64,000 nucleotides of DNA from Aulostomus chinensis. Lineage: Eukaryota > Chordata > Actinopteri > Syngnathiformes > Aulostomidae. The position numbers and the translations under genes are program-made. This document shows positions 42,154 through 50,499 of the stretch, piece by piece (the stretch's first letter is position 1; the number at the start of each line of letters is the position of its first letter). Where the stretch lies: NCBI GenBank assembly GCA_037954235.1, contig JBBMOA010000001.1:28845074-28909073 (forward strand). Direction: 5' to 3'. The notes below the pieces were generated by a model. The model had not been told where the DNA came from, made no database searches, and saw only the letters and a program-made list of their open reading frames with translations.

Positions 42154-42372
42154 CTACTGCTTTAGATCATTTCCACACAAACCTTTCTGGTTGGCAAACA
42201 TATGAGGCTCAAGGACCTGAACCAGTTCCCTGAAACCTTCCCTCTCAACAGTGCTGAGGGGCTGGCAGTTCTTCAGGATGAAATTCAGCAGAGCCTCATC
42301 CAGCATCTGCTTCCTGGAAGCTGGATGGTTCAAGATGAAGGAGAGAAGAAATGAAGAGGAATTAATGATCAA
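42154..42372 (-). pseudogene. hAT/ZBED-like transposase fragment
   Basis: A 72-codon minus-strand open frame contains LNFILKNCQPLSTVEREGFR followed by ELVQVLEP. This strongly resembles the segment of ZBED/hAT-type transposases in which an ILK-x-CQPLS-x-VE core precedes a conserved GFR(E/A)LV-x-x-L(E/N)P motif. Only this short piece is recognisable. The BED zinc finger, catalytic DDE residues and C-terminal dimerisation region are missing, and the frame closes soon after LEPHMF. The reading is therefore a decayed transposon or domesticated-gene fragment. It could instead be one exon of a split ZBED-like gene, but no partner exon was found nearby. Family assignment is from remembered motif similarity, not a search. 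Confidence 0.6.
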
Positions 42373-42965
42373 TGAAGCAACTGTGAGTCAGTTGGAGAGT
42401 GGCTGTATACCTGAGTTCATCCTGGTGGATCTGGGACTTCATTCTCATGCCTGGCCCCATCATGCCTCAGCACTGAAGAGGTGCTTTTGTTGAGATGAGA
42501 CGCTTCTGTCCAACAAATGCCACATTCAACCTGCAGAAAAGAACATGAGTACTCAGCTAAAAGTTCCTTTCTTCATGGTGACTGGTGTTTCTTAGTCTTA
42601 GACCACCAGGTTTCCAATAAGGTGTATCGGATACGTTGTTGTGTGCCGCTGAAATCCGTCCAATTCCGGCGTTGTTTCCTCATGAAATATGTTTGCCTTA
42701 AAGCTCATTAAAGTGTTGAACCACAATATCGTTCACCATAACTTAGTCAACTTCAAGATAACCTACTTCTACATTCCAGTCCCGGCTGCTCCTGTTCTGC
42801 TGCAGTCCAGAAAACAACAACCCGATACAATTGGCGCTCCTTCCCACAGCTCCGGCCCGGATCCGCATGGTTCCGCTGACTGACTGTGAGACGCGCTCCC
42901 TCCAGAGTGGCACTGCCCGATGGGGTCCTTATCTGGCACGGGGGCGTAAAACAGCTGCGACTGAA
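42373..42965. other. No recognisable gene
   Basis: Moderately CpG-containing toward its right end (about 42830-42965). The short open frames overlap one another on both strands and show no recognised motif. Confidence 0.4.
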
Positions 42966-43380
42966 AAGCCTGGTTTATTCTGCGTCGAGGGAACGCGTTG
43001 CTCTGCAATTCACCGCCAAGCCGCTAGGGGGTGTGGCTTTGTCTTTGTATTGTTTACGGGGCTCTTGTCGGATTCCTTGGTTTTCTTCCGGTCACATACA
43101 ACAATTGTTGGCCATTTGCCAGTCTTTCTAGTGCCCCGAATAATCCTTTCTTCGGCTTGGTCCATTTTTTCTTGAAGCTTTCACCACAGAAACTTTGAAA
43201 ATGGTGGTGTTGTTGTGCAGCGACTGAACCGGAAATGACCTTCTGAGCGGACCAATCACAGTCCTCAACCTTGACGTCACCACGCGTCGACGCGACGCGT
43301 CGGCAGGATATTTTGGAGGCCCGTGTCAGGCTACGGCGTAGGTACGGCGACTACGCGACTCAGAAGCATAAATCAGGCTT
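42966..43380. mobile_element. Nonautonomous DNA transposon with terminal inverted repeats
   Basis: Left end begins aagcctggtttattctgcgt. The right end, read on the minus strand, begins aagcctgatttatgcttctg. These are imperfect inverted terminal repeats of about 25 bp. The interior is GC-rich and CpG-dense near the right end (gtcgacgcgacgcgtcggc, ctacggcgtaggtacggcg), unlike its surroundings. Terminal motif and interior style recall the Harbinger/ISL2EU-type MITEs common in fish, but the superfamily is a recollection. No transposase is encoded, so it would depend on an autonomous partner. An extra aaatcaggctta follows the right end as a short tandem echo of the terminus. Confidence 0.6.
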
Positions 43381-43399
43381 AAATCAGGCTTAACAGTCG

Positions 43400-43503
43400 A
43401 ACAGGAAGTTAGCATGTCAGGGATGAGACACCTTTATTGTCCAACAGGAAGTTAGCATGTCAGGGATGAGACACCCTGATAGTCCAACAGGAAGTTAGCA
43501 TCT
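43400..43503 (+). repeat. 43-bp tandem repeat, 2.4 copies
   Basis: Units beginning aacaggaagttagcatgtca start at 43400, 43443 and 43486, and the last is partial. Unit length equals the satellite's 43 bp, but the sequences are unrelated, so the match in length is probably chance. Confidence 0.85.
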
Positions 43504-43708
43504 CCATGGTTCCCTTGACCAGAAGCCAGTGGGATCGTTCCATTCTGACATCTTGATTGACATTTGTCCTTCTCTGAGCTAAATAGCTGGCAATTATTTG
43601 AAAAAAACCTTGATTTACTTTTTGTATTTTGATCTTCAGCTCATTTGCATAATTTTGTTAAAATTCTCCCCATTTTGTGTTTGTTTTTTTTTTTGCTGGT
43701 GTTTTTAG

Positions 43709-43806
43709 CACAAAGTCTACATGGTGCCTAAAGACCAGATCAGCATGGACTACGTTGAACCTTCAGTCCGCTGCATCAGCACCCATGGACGGTTCCCCCC
43801 TGACAG
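43709..43806 (+). pseudogene. lama5: lama5-like exon 1 of the fragment
   Basis: After an acceptor ending gtttttag the block reads YMVPKDQISMDYVEP then CISTHGRFPP, and ends at a gacag|gtgg donor leaving an AG overhang (phase 2). No lesion is visible in this exon. Confidence 0.7.
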
Positions 43807-43836
43807 GTGGATTCTGGTGAGGAACATTAGTGGGAC

Positions 43837-44163
43837 AGCACTCTTGTTAGAATGGTTCTGATCCACCCCCCCCCCCCCCCGTAGCTCCTCCTGTGTTCCC
43901 TCAGCGCTCTTGTTAGAACGGTTCTGATCCACCTTCCCTCCCCCTGTAGCTCCTCCTGTGTCCCCTCAGCGCTCTTGTTAGAAGGGTTCTGATCCACCTT
44001 CCCTCCCCCTGTAGCTCCTCCTGTGTCCCCTCAGCGCTCTTGTTAGAAGGGTTCTGATCCACCTTCCCTCCCCCTGTAGCTCCTCCTGTGTCCCCTCAGC
44101 GCTCTTGTTAGAACGGTTCTGATCCACCTTCCCTCCCCCTGTAGCTCCTCCTGTGTCCCCTCA
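43837..44163 (+). repeat. 65-bp minisatellite copying a splice acceptor
   Basis: Five units. The gtag dinucleotide pair that ends the polypyrimidine tract lies at 43881, 43946, 44011, 44076 and 44141, exactly 65 bp apart. Each unit holds gctcttgttagaa, gttctgatccacc, a C-rich tract, the acceptor, and the first ~19 nt of the following lama5-like exon. The first unit is the most diverged and has a run of about 15 C. Only the last unit continues into the full exon. Confidence 0.9.
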
Positions 44164-44298
44164 CGTTTCCAAACTCCCTCCAACTGGCTGGTGCTGAAGG
44201 AGGGCCAGAGCTCCTCCTACAGGAGCCCATCCTGGCCTCCCCCGCTGCAGCTCCTCCACTGCCCTCCCACCAGAGAGATGAGCCCCCTGGTTCAGAGG
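44145..44298 (+). pseudogene. lama5: lama5-like exon 2 of the fragment
   Basis: Starts at the last acceptor of the 65-bp minisatellite and joins exon 1 in phase, reading SSCVPSRFQTPSNWLVLKEG. The end is uncertain. A cagag|gtgaca donor near 44298 keeps the frame open. Running on to the gtgcag|gtacgg donor at 44356 would include an in-frame TGA at 44299-44301. Confidence 0.6.
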
Positions 44299-45000
44299 TG
44301 ACAGACCACCTCTGGGAGCAGACAACAGAGACCACATCAGGCTTGACTCCGTGCAGGTACGGAGGCTGACGGCTGCTGAGGGAGTGAGTTTACGACGCTC
44401 CCACCACTGCTGCTGGATTGATTTAACACATCTGGAATATTTAGATTTATTCTGGGTCAACATCTGCATCTGTTGAAGTCCTCAGTCTCCATGCAGGTGG
44501 TGTTGTTCCGGATAAAAGGTCTCAATAACAGCATCACTCCAGGTGAAACCATTCCAAAGAAGGCTAAGTGGAGCTGGCATATCAGCCCCCAATGGAAGCC
44601 TGCTGCTGCTGCCAAGCTCTCCATGTCATCATGGAAAAGTTGATTGTTCAACTCAATGTTTTTCCCATTGGGAGGAGATTTGTTGTTCCACCATGAAGTC
44701 TTTTCTTGTGATGAGTTTGTGTGTTGTAGTAGCATGAAGATATCTTGTTATCATGATCAACTCCTCTGGCCTGGTGGAAGAACGCTGCTGTGTTTGGATT
44801 CAGACGAGTCAAATCTGAACCAGTGACTTGTAGTTTTATCTTCGGTCTCCGGACTCATAAAATGGAGACCGGCCCAGTTTGACACTTTTGAACTCCTCCA
44901 TGATGTTCAAATCTCATGACTGAGATTCGTGATTGGAAACATCGGCGGTTCAGCAAAGAAAACATGTAGCATTGAACATCGCTCTCATCCTTCTACTCAG

Positions 45001-45125
45001 AACGCTGCGGTGGACTCCACCGTGTCCAGGCTTTGGGCAGATACGTCTTCATCCTCCACCACCACCAGCCGCTCCACCCCACCCACCCTGTGCAGGTCTA
45101 CATTACCAGGGTCGGATCTGGCAGG
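45001..45125 (+). pseudogene. lama5: lama5-like exon 3 of the fragment
   Basis: Acceptor ttctactcag, then NAAVDSTVSRL. The expected GRYVFILHHHQPLHP continues only after a one-base shift at ggctttgggcag. A further single-base shift near gggtcggatctgg is needed to reach a WQG ending that joins exon 4. Confidence 0.65.
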
Positions 45126-45210
45126 GTGGAGGATCTTTGATTCATCTTGGCTTTCCTGCTCCGGCTGTTTGAGAAACATTAAAATGAAGATGGTTGTTTT
45201 TGTCTTTCAG

Positions 45211-45348
45211 GCCACGCCAACGCCTCCTTCTGTCCCCACGCTTACGGCTGCCGAAACGTGCCGGTGTCCGAAAACCAGATCATTCTGGATGTGCCGGACC
45301 ACCAGGTCGTCCTCACCTGCAGGTTCCTGCAGGCAGAGCCCTGTGGTG
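45211..45348 (+). pseudogene. lama5: lama5-like exon 4 of the fragment
   Basis: Acceptor tgtctttcag. Reads HANASFCPHAYGCRNV then PVSENQIILDVPDHQVVLT. The family-like continuation VPAGRALWW needs one extra base near 45319, so a single-base deletion is inferred. The donor is ambiguous by one base at tggtggtaggt. Confidence 0.75.
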
Positions 45349-45470
45349 GTAGGTTTCCTGCTCCTCTGCTGGACTGATACCCTCTCCCTTTCCTGACACG
45401 TATCTGCTGTTTCTACTCTGTGCCTCCTTCTCCTCTGTCAGGCCTGGACTTCTTCCTTCTGTCTCTCCAG

Positions 45471-45586
45471 GATTACGTCCTGGTGGTGCCTGAGAGCAGC
45501 TCCAGCTCCAGCTCCCTGAACCAAGAACCACTGGAGAAATCTGACCACTTCATCAGCAACTGTGGCCTCAACAGCTTTCATGTCAA
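45471..45586 (+). pseudogene. lama5: lama5-like exon 5 of the fragment
   Basis: Acceptor gtctctccag. Reads DYVLVVPESSSSSSS, then LEKSDHFISNCGLNSFHVK up to a tcaa|gtcggt donor. The serine run (agctccagctccagctcc) looks like local triplet slippage. The frame is open across this exon. Confidence 0.75.
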
Positions 45587-45953
45587 GTCGGTGTCTCTCA
45601 GCCTGAGTTGGTCCCTGTTCTGTATCCCTGAATGTTCTAGAGGAACTAAACTGGGCCTGACTGGGACGCTTCTGTCTGCTCAGATTTGGGTTGTGAATGC
45701 ATTCAGATGTCATTTACAAGCATTGGAACTAAAGACCTGAGCCTCAAGAATATTTAGTTCTTGATTTACTTTCTCTTGCAGGGTTTCATTTTGTGCTAAT
45801 TTTCTTTTGAAGATCTTTGTTTTTTGTTGTCCTTCCATTTAGCAAGTTTGGCTAATAACCTTTTCCCCACTAAACTAATTTTCCTAAAATGTCTCGCTAA
45901 CGTTTCCTTTTTCTCTGTCGTCCCTCCTGTCCTTCATCTCCATTCTGTCTCAG

Positions 45954-46126
45954 CTCAGCTGTGTCTCTTTGGGCTGTCCTCACCAACGGCGCCCTGCCTT
46001 GTGCCTGCCATGAGGTTGGAGCTGAGAGTGACACCTGCGAGCCATTTGGTGGTCGGCAGGCCCCACGTGATTGGCCGAGACTGCTCCATGTGGGCCGCGG
46101 GTTGCTGGGGATTCCCCTCTGCAGAC
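45954..46126 (+). pseudogene. lama5: lama5-like exon 6 (first LE module) of the fragment
   Basis: Acceptor ccattctgtctcag. Reads NGALPCACHEVGAES then DTCEPFGG. A small deletion follows: the two cysteines expected after GG are gone, and HVIGRDCSM resumes in another frame. A conserved LE cysteine is replaced by Trp (MWAAGCWGFPS), and a further one-base loss precedes the gac|gtgagt donor. LE disulphides could not form normally. Confidence 0.75.
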
Positions 46127-46429
46127 GTGAGTGTCAGATTGGATGAAGGATGAGTAATAAGGGCTTTAATGATGAGTGAGAGGACAGACCAAACCAACCT
46201 GTCCAACCATCAGAGGACAGCTTGGAGCTGAACATCAAAGGACATCCACCAAAATAGTCTTTAAAAAGGCGGGGTTCTCTGAAGCCAATTCAGTGAGCAA
46301 ACTAAACTGTGTGTCATGTGACTGCTGGTCAACAGCACAACAATCCCAGGAAGAAACATCAATGTTGGGCTGAGCCAGTGTTTGTCTTTCACCAGATCAT
46401 TTCATTCCTGTCTGTCTCTCTCTCTCCAG

Positions 46430-46635
46430 CTTCAGCCTGGAACTGTGGTACCAGGTTATGTGAACCGCTGACCGGCAACTGGATCTGTCCTCCCAGGACC
46501 CTCCGTCCTGAGGGCACCCAGTGAGCCCCAGACGTTTGGCTGCCACCCAGTGGTTGGCTGTGAGGCCTGCAACTGCTCCCGTCCTGGAATCCCTTCCCCA
46601 GACGTCAGGTGTGACGCTGTCAGCGGACAATGCAG
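46430..46635 (+). pseudogene. lama5: lama5-like exon 7 (second LE module) of the fragment
   Basis: Acceptor tctctctccag. Reads CGTRLCEPLTGNW then ICPPRTLRPEG, with Trp and Gly where LE cysteines are expected. An in-frame TGA at about 46521 is explained by loss of two bases. Beyond it the shifted frame reads FGCHPVVGCEACNCSRPGI and ends tgcag|gtgagg. Confidence 0.75.
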
Positions 46636-47750
46636 GTGAGGGGTGATGACTCAGGAATAGTAGTCCAGGATCAGAGTTGGCTCAAGCAGACCAAGAACCA
46701 GCCCTCCCACCATGACGGTAACCAGTACAACAATGAGTTTAATGTCCTCACTGTCATGGTTAAAGCTAGAATTCCCCCAAACATGTATTTGCTCTTTCAA
46801 GTGTTGTTTTTTTTCCCGAGCATCCAACTGGATAAAGAAGATATTTATTCTAGACGATGGAGGACCTGGAGAGTTTGTAAATCTTTTTTATTTTGAAAGT
46901 TTAATGTTGTAAGGCATCGTTCTCCATTCGCCTCAAGCTAAAAACGTGTCTGGCTCTTCCTTCAGTGGGACCTCACAATGAAGTTGATCAAAAGTGACAA
47001 CATGTCTTTGTGACCTCAGCACACCTGTTTGTGAGTGCTTGTAAGGAAAAGTCCACTTTGGTGGTGAAGTATGGCTTCAATCAGAAGACAATCATTCTCT
47101 CAGTACTGCAGCAGGACTGGACTCTTAAATCCCAGGTCTTTATTTGGAAACCCCTGAAATGGGAGTTCTTCCTGGGCTGTTGTGTCTCCTGACCTGATCT
47201 GGGCTTGGACTGAGACACCAGGCTTGTTTCCTCTGTGTTGGCAGCTCCACCTGCCAACTCTTGAGTGTTTGGTGTGGAATCTGTAGATGTCAAAGCAGCA
47301 GATGTGTCCTTGTCCTTACCTGTCAGCCTCTGTTCCCTTGTTTTATGAGGATGTGGGAACATCCAGCTGTGCACAGTAGAACCACAAGTCAAGATGGCAA
47401 TGCCAGTGTCCAGTAGGACAAAACTACACCACCTAACCAGCCACACCCTCACTCACAGGAGCCATGAAACCCAGTTTGGGGCCCAGAGCTTTCCAGTTGG
47501 CTGCATTTAGTATGTTTCTATTATTGTGACACAACAGAGCCATTGACCTTCCTTTGATTCTGATGCTGAGATCATGGATTCAGCCTGAGTGTTGGTGGAG
47601 ACACATGAAGACGGCCTTTTGAACACAAGGACGGCAGAACAGGCCAGAGGCAGGAGATGTTTTCAGTACCAAAAAATAAATAAAAAATAAAACACCACCC
47701 ATCACATGCAATTAAGAGTGATCAGTGATACAATTATTGGAAAAATGAGT
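46636..47750. other. No recognisable gene
   Basis: Presumed former intron and intergenic DNA. No further laminin exon was found. An A/T-rich run (ataaataaaaaataaaac) lies near 47675-47695. Confidence 0.5.
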
Positions 47751-48811
47751 TTAATTTTCAGATTTTATGGTGACAGACAAAAGAGACATAAGAAGCACTC
47801 CACTAAAGGTCCATGCTTCACTTCCTTCTGCCGATGTCCCTCCTTGTTTGGTGTTCCTGGTCTTTCTCACTGTCTCCTGAAGCTCCTCCCTCACCAGCCC
47901 CACCACCTCTTTGGGCTCTTCCTTCGCCAGCTCTTTGTCCAGGACCATCCCCTCAAGGACCCTTTCTTCTATGTCCTGGTCTTTGTCCTCATCCCATTGC
48001 TGAGCATCAGAGAGGCTCACTTCCTGTCCAGCCTCCTTCAGGACCTGCTCTGCCTCATGACGCTCTGCTCTCTTGTGGGGAGTAAAAAGAGATGAAATCC
48101 ACCTTCTTAGACGTCCAGGCTTCACCTTCTTCTTCTGATGTCCCTCCTCCACGCGTTTGGTTTTCCTGCTCTGTCTCCCTGACAGTCTTCTCCTCCTCCT
48201 GATGCCCTTCCTCCTCAAATGGCATGTGAGCCTCCTGGACCTCCTCTGCCTCTGTATTATTTTCCCTACATGTCAGTTTTTCTGTGTCCATGACATTGTC
48301 CCATTCTCCTCATGTCCTTCCTCCTTGGCTGTCAGCTTGGCCTCCTGGACCTCCTCTGCCTCTTTATTGCCCTCCTCTTTATCCTGTTTCTCCGTCTCCA
48401 GGTCCTCCTGGGCCTCCAGGACCATTTCTTCTTTGTCCTGGTCTTTGTCCTCATCCCATTGCTGAGCATCAGAGTTGCTCACTTCCTGGCGAGCCTCCTT
48501 CAGGACCTGCTCCGTCTCTTTCTTGTCCTGCTCCTCCCTCTTCCACCGGGCCTCAAGGACCTTCAGGAATGTTTTTGTGTCTTCTAGCTCAGCCTTCCAC
48601 ACAAAGTTCCTGGCCTGCCACTCAGCATCCACCTCCTTGTTCTCCTTCTTCACCTTGGCCATCAGTCGTCACATTCCTTTTTCCACACTTCATAGTTGTG
48701 GACCCACACTGGCTCCTTTGGCTCAGCCTCCACCTTTGCCCTCTCCTTGGCCTCCTGGAGCTTTGCTGCCTTCTTCCTCCTTGGAGCCTCTTTCTCTGGG
48801 ATCAGGAACAT
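47751..48811 (-). pseudogene. Charged coiled-coil protein gene, frame-broken
   Basis: Three minus-strand frames form one Glu/Lys-rich coding stretch. An ATG at 48811 gives 49 codons (MFLIPEKEAPRRKKAAK to WKKECDD) ending in a TGA that overlaps the next ATG (48662). The second frame (48662-48273) starts MAKVKKENKEVDAEWQ and contains SNSDAQQWDEDKDQDKEE. A third piece (48291-48055, other frame) reads EAEEVQEAHMPFEEEGHQEE. Sequence in the second frame's register then continues to 47751 with SLSDAQQWDEDKDQDIEE. The two QQWDEDKDQD modules are exactly 462 bp apart, showing internal duplication. Heptad-like charge patterning suggests a long coiled coil. The protein is not recognised. Either a pseudogene or an exon set with small assembly errors is possible. 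It begins only ~30 bp from the inverted satellite. Confidence 0.55.
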
Positions 48812-48841
48812 TTTTCAGACAAGGCTGGAAGGGATGTTCTT

Positions 48842-49572
48842 ATTACATCACTGTCGCATCATTTTGAGGTTCGTAGCAACTCTCACTACATCACTGTCAG
48901 CATCATTTTGAGAATAGGAGCAACTCTCACTACATCACTGTCGCATCATTTTGAGGTTCGTAGCAACTCTCACTACATCACTTTAGCATCATTTTGAGAT
49001 AAGCAGCAACTCTCGCTACGTGACTGTAGCATCATTTTGAGGTTTTAAGCAACTGTCATGAAATCACTGGAGCATCATTTCTTAGGTTAGTCGCAACTCT
49101 CACGACATCACTGTCAGCATCATTTTGAAGTTTTGAGCAACTCTCGCTACATCACTGGAGCATCATTTTGAGATTCGTAGCAACTCTCGCTACATCACTG
49201 GACCATTATTTCTTAGGTTAGTAGCAACTCTGACTACATTACTGTAGCATCATTTTAAGGTTTTAATCAACTCTCACTACATCACTGTAGCATCATTTTG
49301 AGATTTTGAGATTTTTAGCAACTCTCACCTCATCACTGTAGCTTCATTTCGAGATAAGTAGAAACTCTCACTAAATTTCTGTCAGCATCATTTTGAGGTT
49401 CGTAGCAACTCTCACCACATTACTGTAGCATCACTTTGAGGATAGTAGCAACTCTTACTACATCACTGAAGCATCATTTTGAGATTTTAGTCACTTTTAC
49501 TCCATCACTGTCAGCATTTTTGAGGTTCGTAGCAACTCTCACGACATCACTGTAGCATAATTTTAAGGTTTG
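48842..49572 (-). repeat. Inverted outpost of the 43-bp satellite
   Basis: About 17 monomers reading catcactgtagcatcatttt then gaggttcgtagcaactctca on the plus strand, the reverse complement of the big array's monomer. Copies are more diverged than in most of the main array, with frequent cactgtcagcatc, cactggagcatc and aggttttaagcaac variants. The array starts right after the coiled-coil remnant and stops against a retrotransposon LTR. Confidence 0.95.
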
Positions 49573-49820
49573 TGTTAAACTTTGCATGTATACCTAATAA
49601 GCAACACTTGCTAATAAAGGAAATATCCTTGCAGCCTCTTTTGGCATATTTATTTGAACGGAGCTGTCACCCGTGATCATCCAGCTCGAGGCAGAAGGGG
49701 AGAGAGAGAGAGAACTTGGCACGTGCGTGCCCCCTACATGCAGAACAGTGACGTCACACATCAGTGACAGTGACATGAACAGTAGCACAGTTACAGTCAA
49801 TCATATCACAATACTCAACA
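49573..49820 (-). mobile_element. Ty1/copia 3' LTR
   Basis: A 248-bp segment whose minus strand starts TGTTGAGTATTG and ends AAACTTTGCATG-complement into AACA, the short TG...CA inverted ends typical of LTRs. It contains AATAAA (in caaataaatatgcc on the minus strand) and a GA-rich run. The purine tract aagtgggag (49821-49829 on the minus strand) directly precedes it, as expected of a 3' LTR primed by a polypurine tract. No second LTR was found in the window. Confidence 0.7.
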
Positions 49821-49829
49821 CTCCCACTT
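49821..49829 (-). other. Polypurine tract of the copia element
   Basis: Minus strand aagtgggag immediately upstream of the LTR's TGTTG start, where plus-strand DNA priming would occur. Confidence 0.6.
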
Positions 49830-49964
49830 ATGAATGTACTGTTAACTGTTTAACCCTCATAAAATAAGTGAACAAAAAACGGGCAGTTAGTTTTCACAAC
49901 GAACATAAAAAAACAAACAAACAAACAATTATGCACCAAACATGACCCCTGCAAATTTCTTTAA

Positions 49965-50155
49965 GCTAAATTTCTTTCATTTTAGGTGCCTCTTCATTGT
50001 AGTCTAGTTTTTGTTCACATGGTGTCTCCCTAGTCCCACACTCTTGCATGTCATAGCGACTCAGTATCTTTTCCACATATCTCTTTTGTGACATTTTTAC
50101 ACACCCCTCAGTCTGGTAGAAGTCTATGCCAAGTGTAACCCCCATAAAAATTTGG
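49965..50155 (-). pseudogene. Ty1/copia reverse-transcriptase fragment
   Basis: Minus strand reads TLGIDFYQTEGCVKMSQKRY, then VEKILSRYDMQECG and TPCEQKLDYNEEAP, before a TAG stop. This is the well-known stretch of copia polyproteins following the reverse-transcriptase catalytic core (LGI.F.Q...G...MSQ..Y...IL.R..M...TP). About 60 codons survive. The catalytic YVDD region, integrase and RNase H are absent, and only ~140 bp separate it from the polypurine tract. The element is therefore internally deleted and 5'-truncated, with no coding capacity left. Confidence 0.85.
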
Positions 50156-50224
50156 CTTGAGTTTATTGAACTTTTTTTTTTTTTCTTGTTGTAAATTCAT
50201 GCAATGCCATAGAATCACCACTAG

Positions 50225-50487
50225 AGGGCACTGTATAAATGTGGTGAGTAGAGATTGCAGTAGACGCAATGCATGCTGGGATCAACTGCCGAAAAGAGAC
50301 CGCGAGACTTTTCGTGATTTTCCGTTGAGACGAACAGTTATTTTCTTTATGGCTTGTTTCTTTTACTGCTTAATTTTTTTTAATACTTTGAGTCAATTAC
50401 ACGATTGAGAGTCGTTATAAAGAGTTTCCGACCGCTGTGACCGGAGGATGTTTCCTATTACCGGTATTGAGACGATCGAGAACTCCG
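50225..50487 (+). promoter_or_regulatory. Possible promoter and non-coding first exon
   Basis: A TATA-like ctgtataaatgtgg (about 50230-50243) is followed ~30 bp later by transcribable sequence containing gcaatgcatgctggga. About 225 bp on, a good splice donor ccg|gtgagtgtg lies at 50487/50488. The segment is richer in CpG than its flanks. No coding frame of note is present and no acceptor could be paired with confidence. It could equally be an LTR or SINE promoter. Confidence 0.3.
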
Positions 50488-50499
50488 GTGAGTGTGCTA

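Larger units (their letters stand above)
43709..46635 (+). pseudogene. lama5: lama5-like gene fragment, intron-containing, frame-broken
   Basis: Seven exon-like blocks (43709-43806, 44145-~44298, 45001-45125, 45211-~45348, 45471-45586, 45954-46126, 46430-46635) read in order as part of a laminin alpha-5 short arm: a globular laminin-IV-like stretch (VPVSENQIILDVPDHQVVLT, DYVLVVPESS) running into cysteine-rich EGF-like LE repeats. Intact, it would be an extracellular basement-membrane chain assembling with beta and gamma subunits. Introns with AG/GT borders are kept, so it is not a processed copy. Most blocks carry at least one small indel or lost LE cysteine, and neither gene end lies in the window. 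Preferred reading: a duplicated, decaying fragment. Alternatives are a functional gene with assembly indels, or another laminin alpha paralogue. Identification rests on remembered family sequence. Confidence 0.72.

Noticed and set aside
43400..43503. 43-bp tandem repeat as a relative of the satellite
   Set aside because: Same unit length but no shared sequence.
44161..44735. Minus-strand frames of 75-102 codons
   Set aside because: They overlap the lama5-like exon 2 and its intron on the other strand and have no motif.
48284..48997. 237-codon plus-strand Pro/Ser/Leu-rich frame
   Set aside because: Antisense of the Glu/Lys-rich coiled-coil remnant, running on into satellite sequence.
49594..49800. 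68-codon minus-strand frame
   Set aside because: Lies wholly inside the copia LTR.
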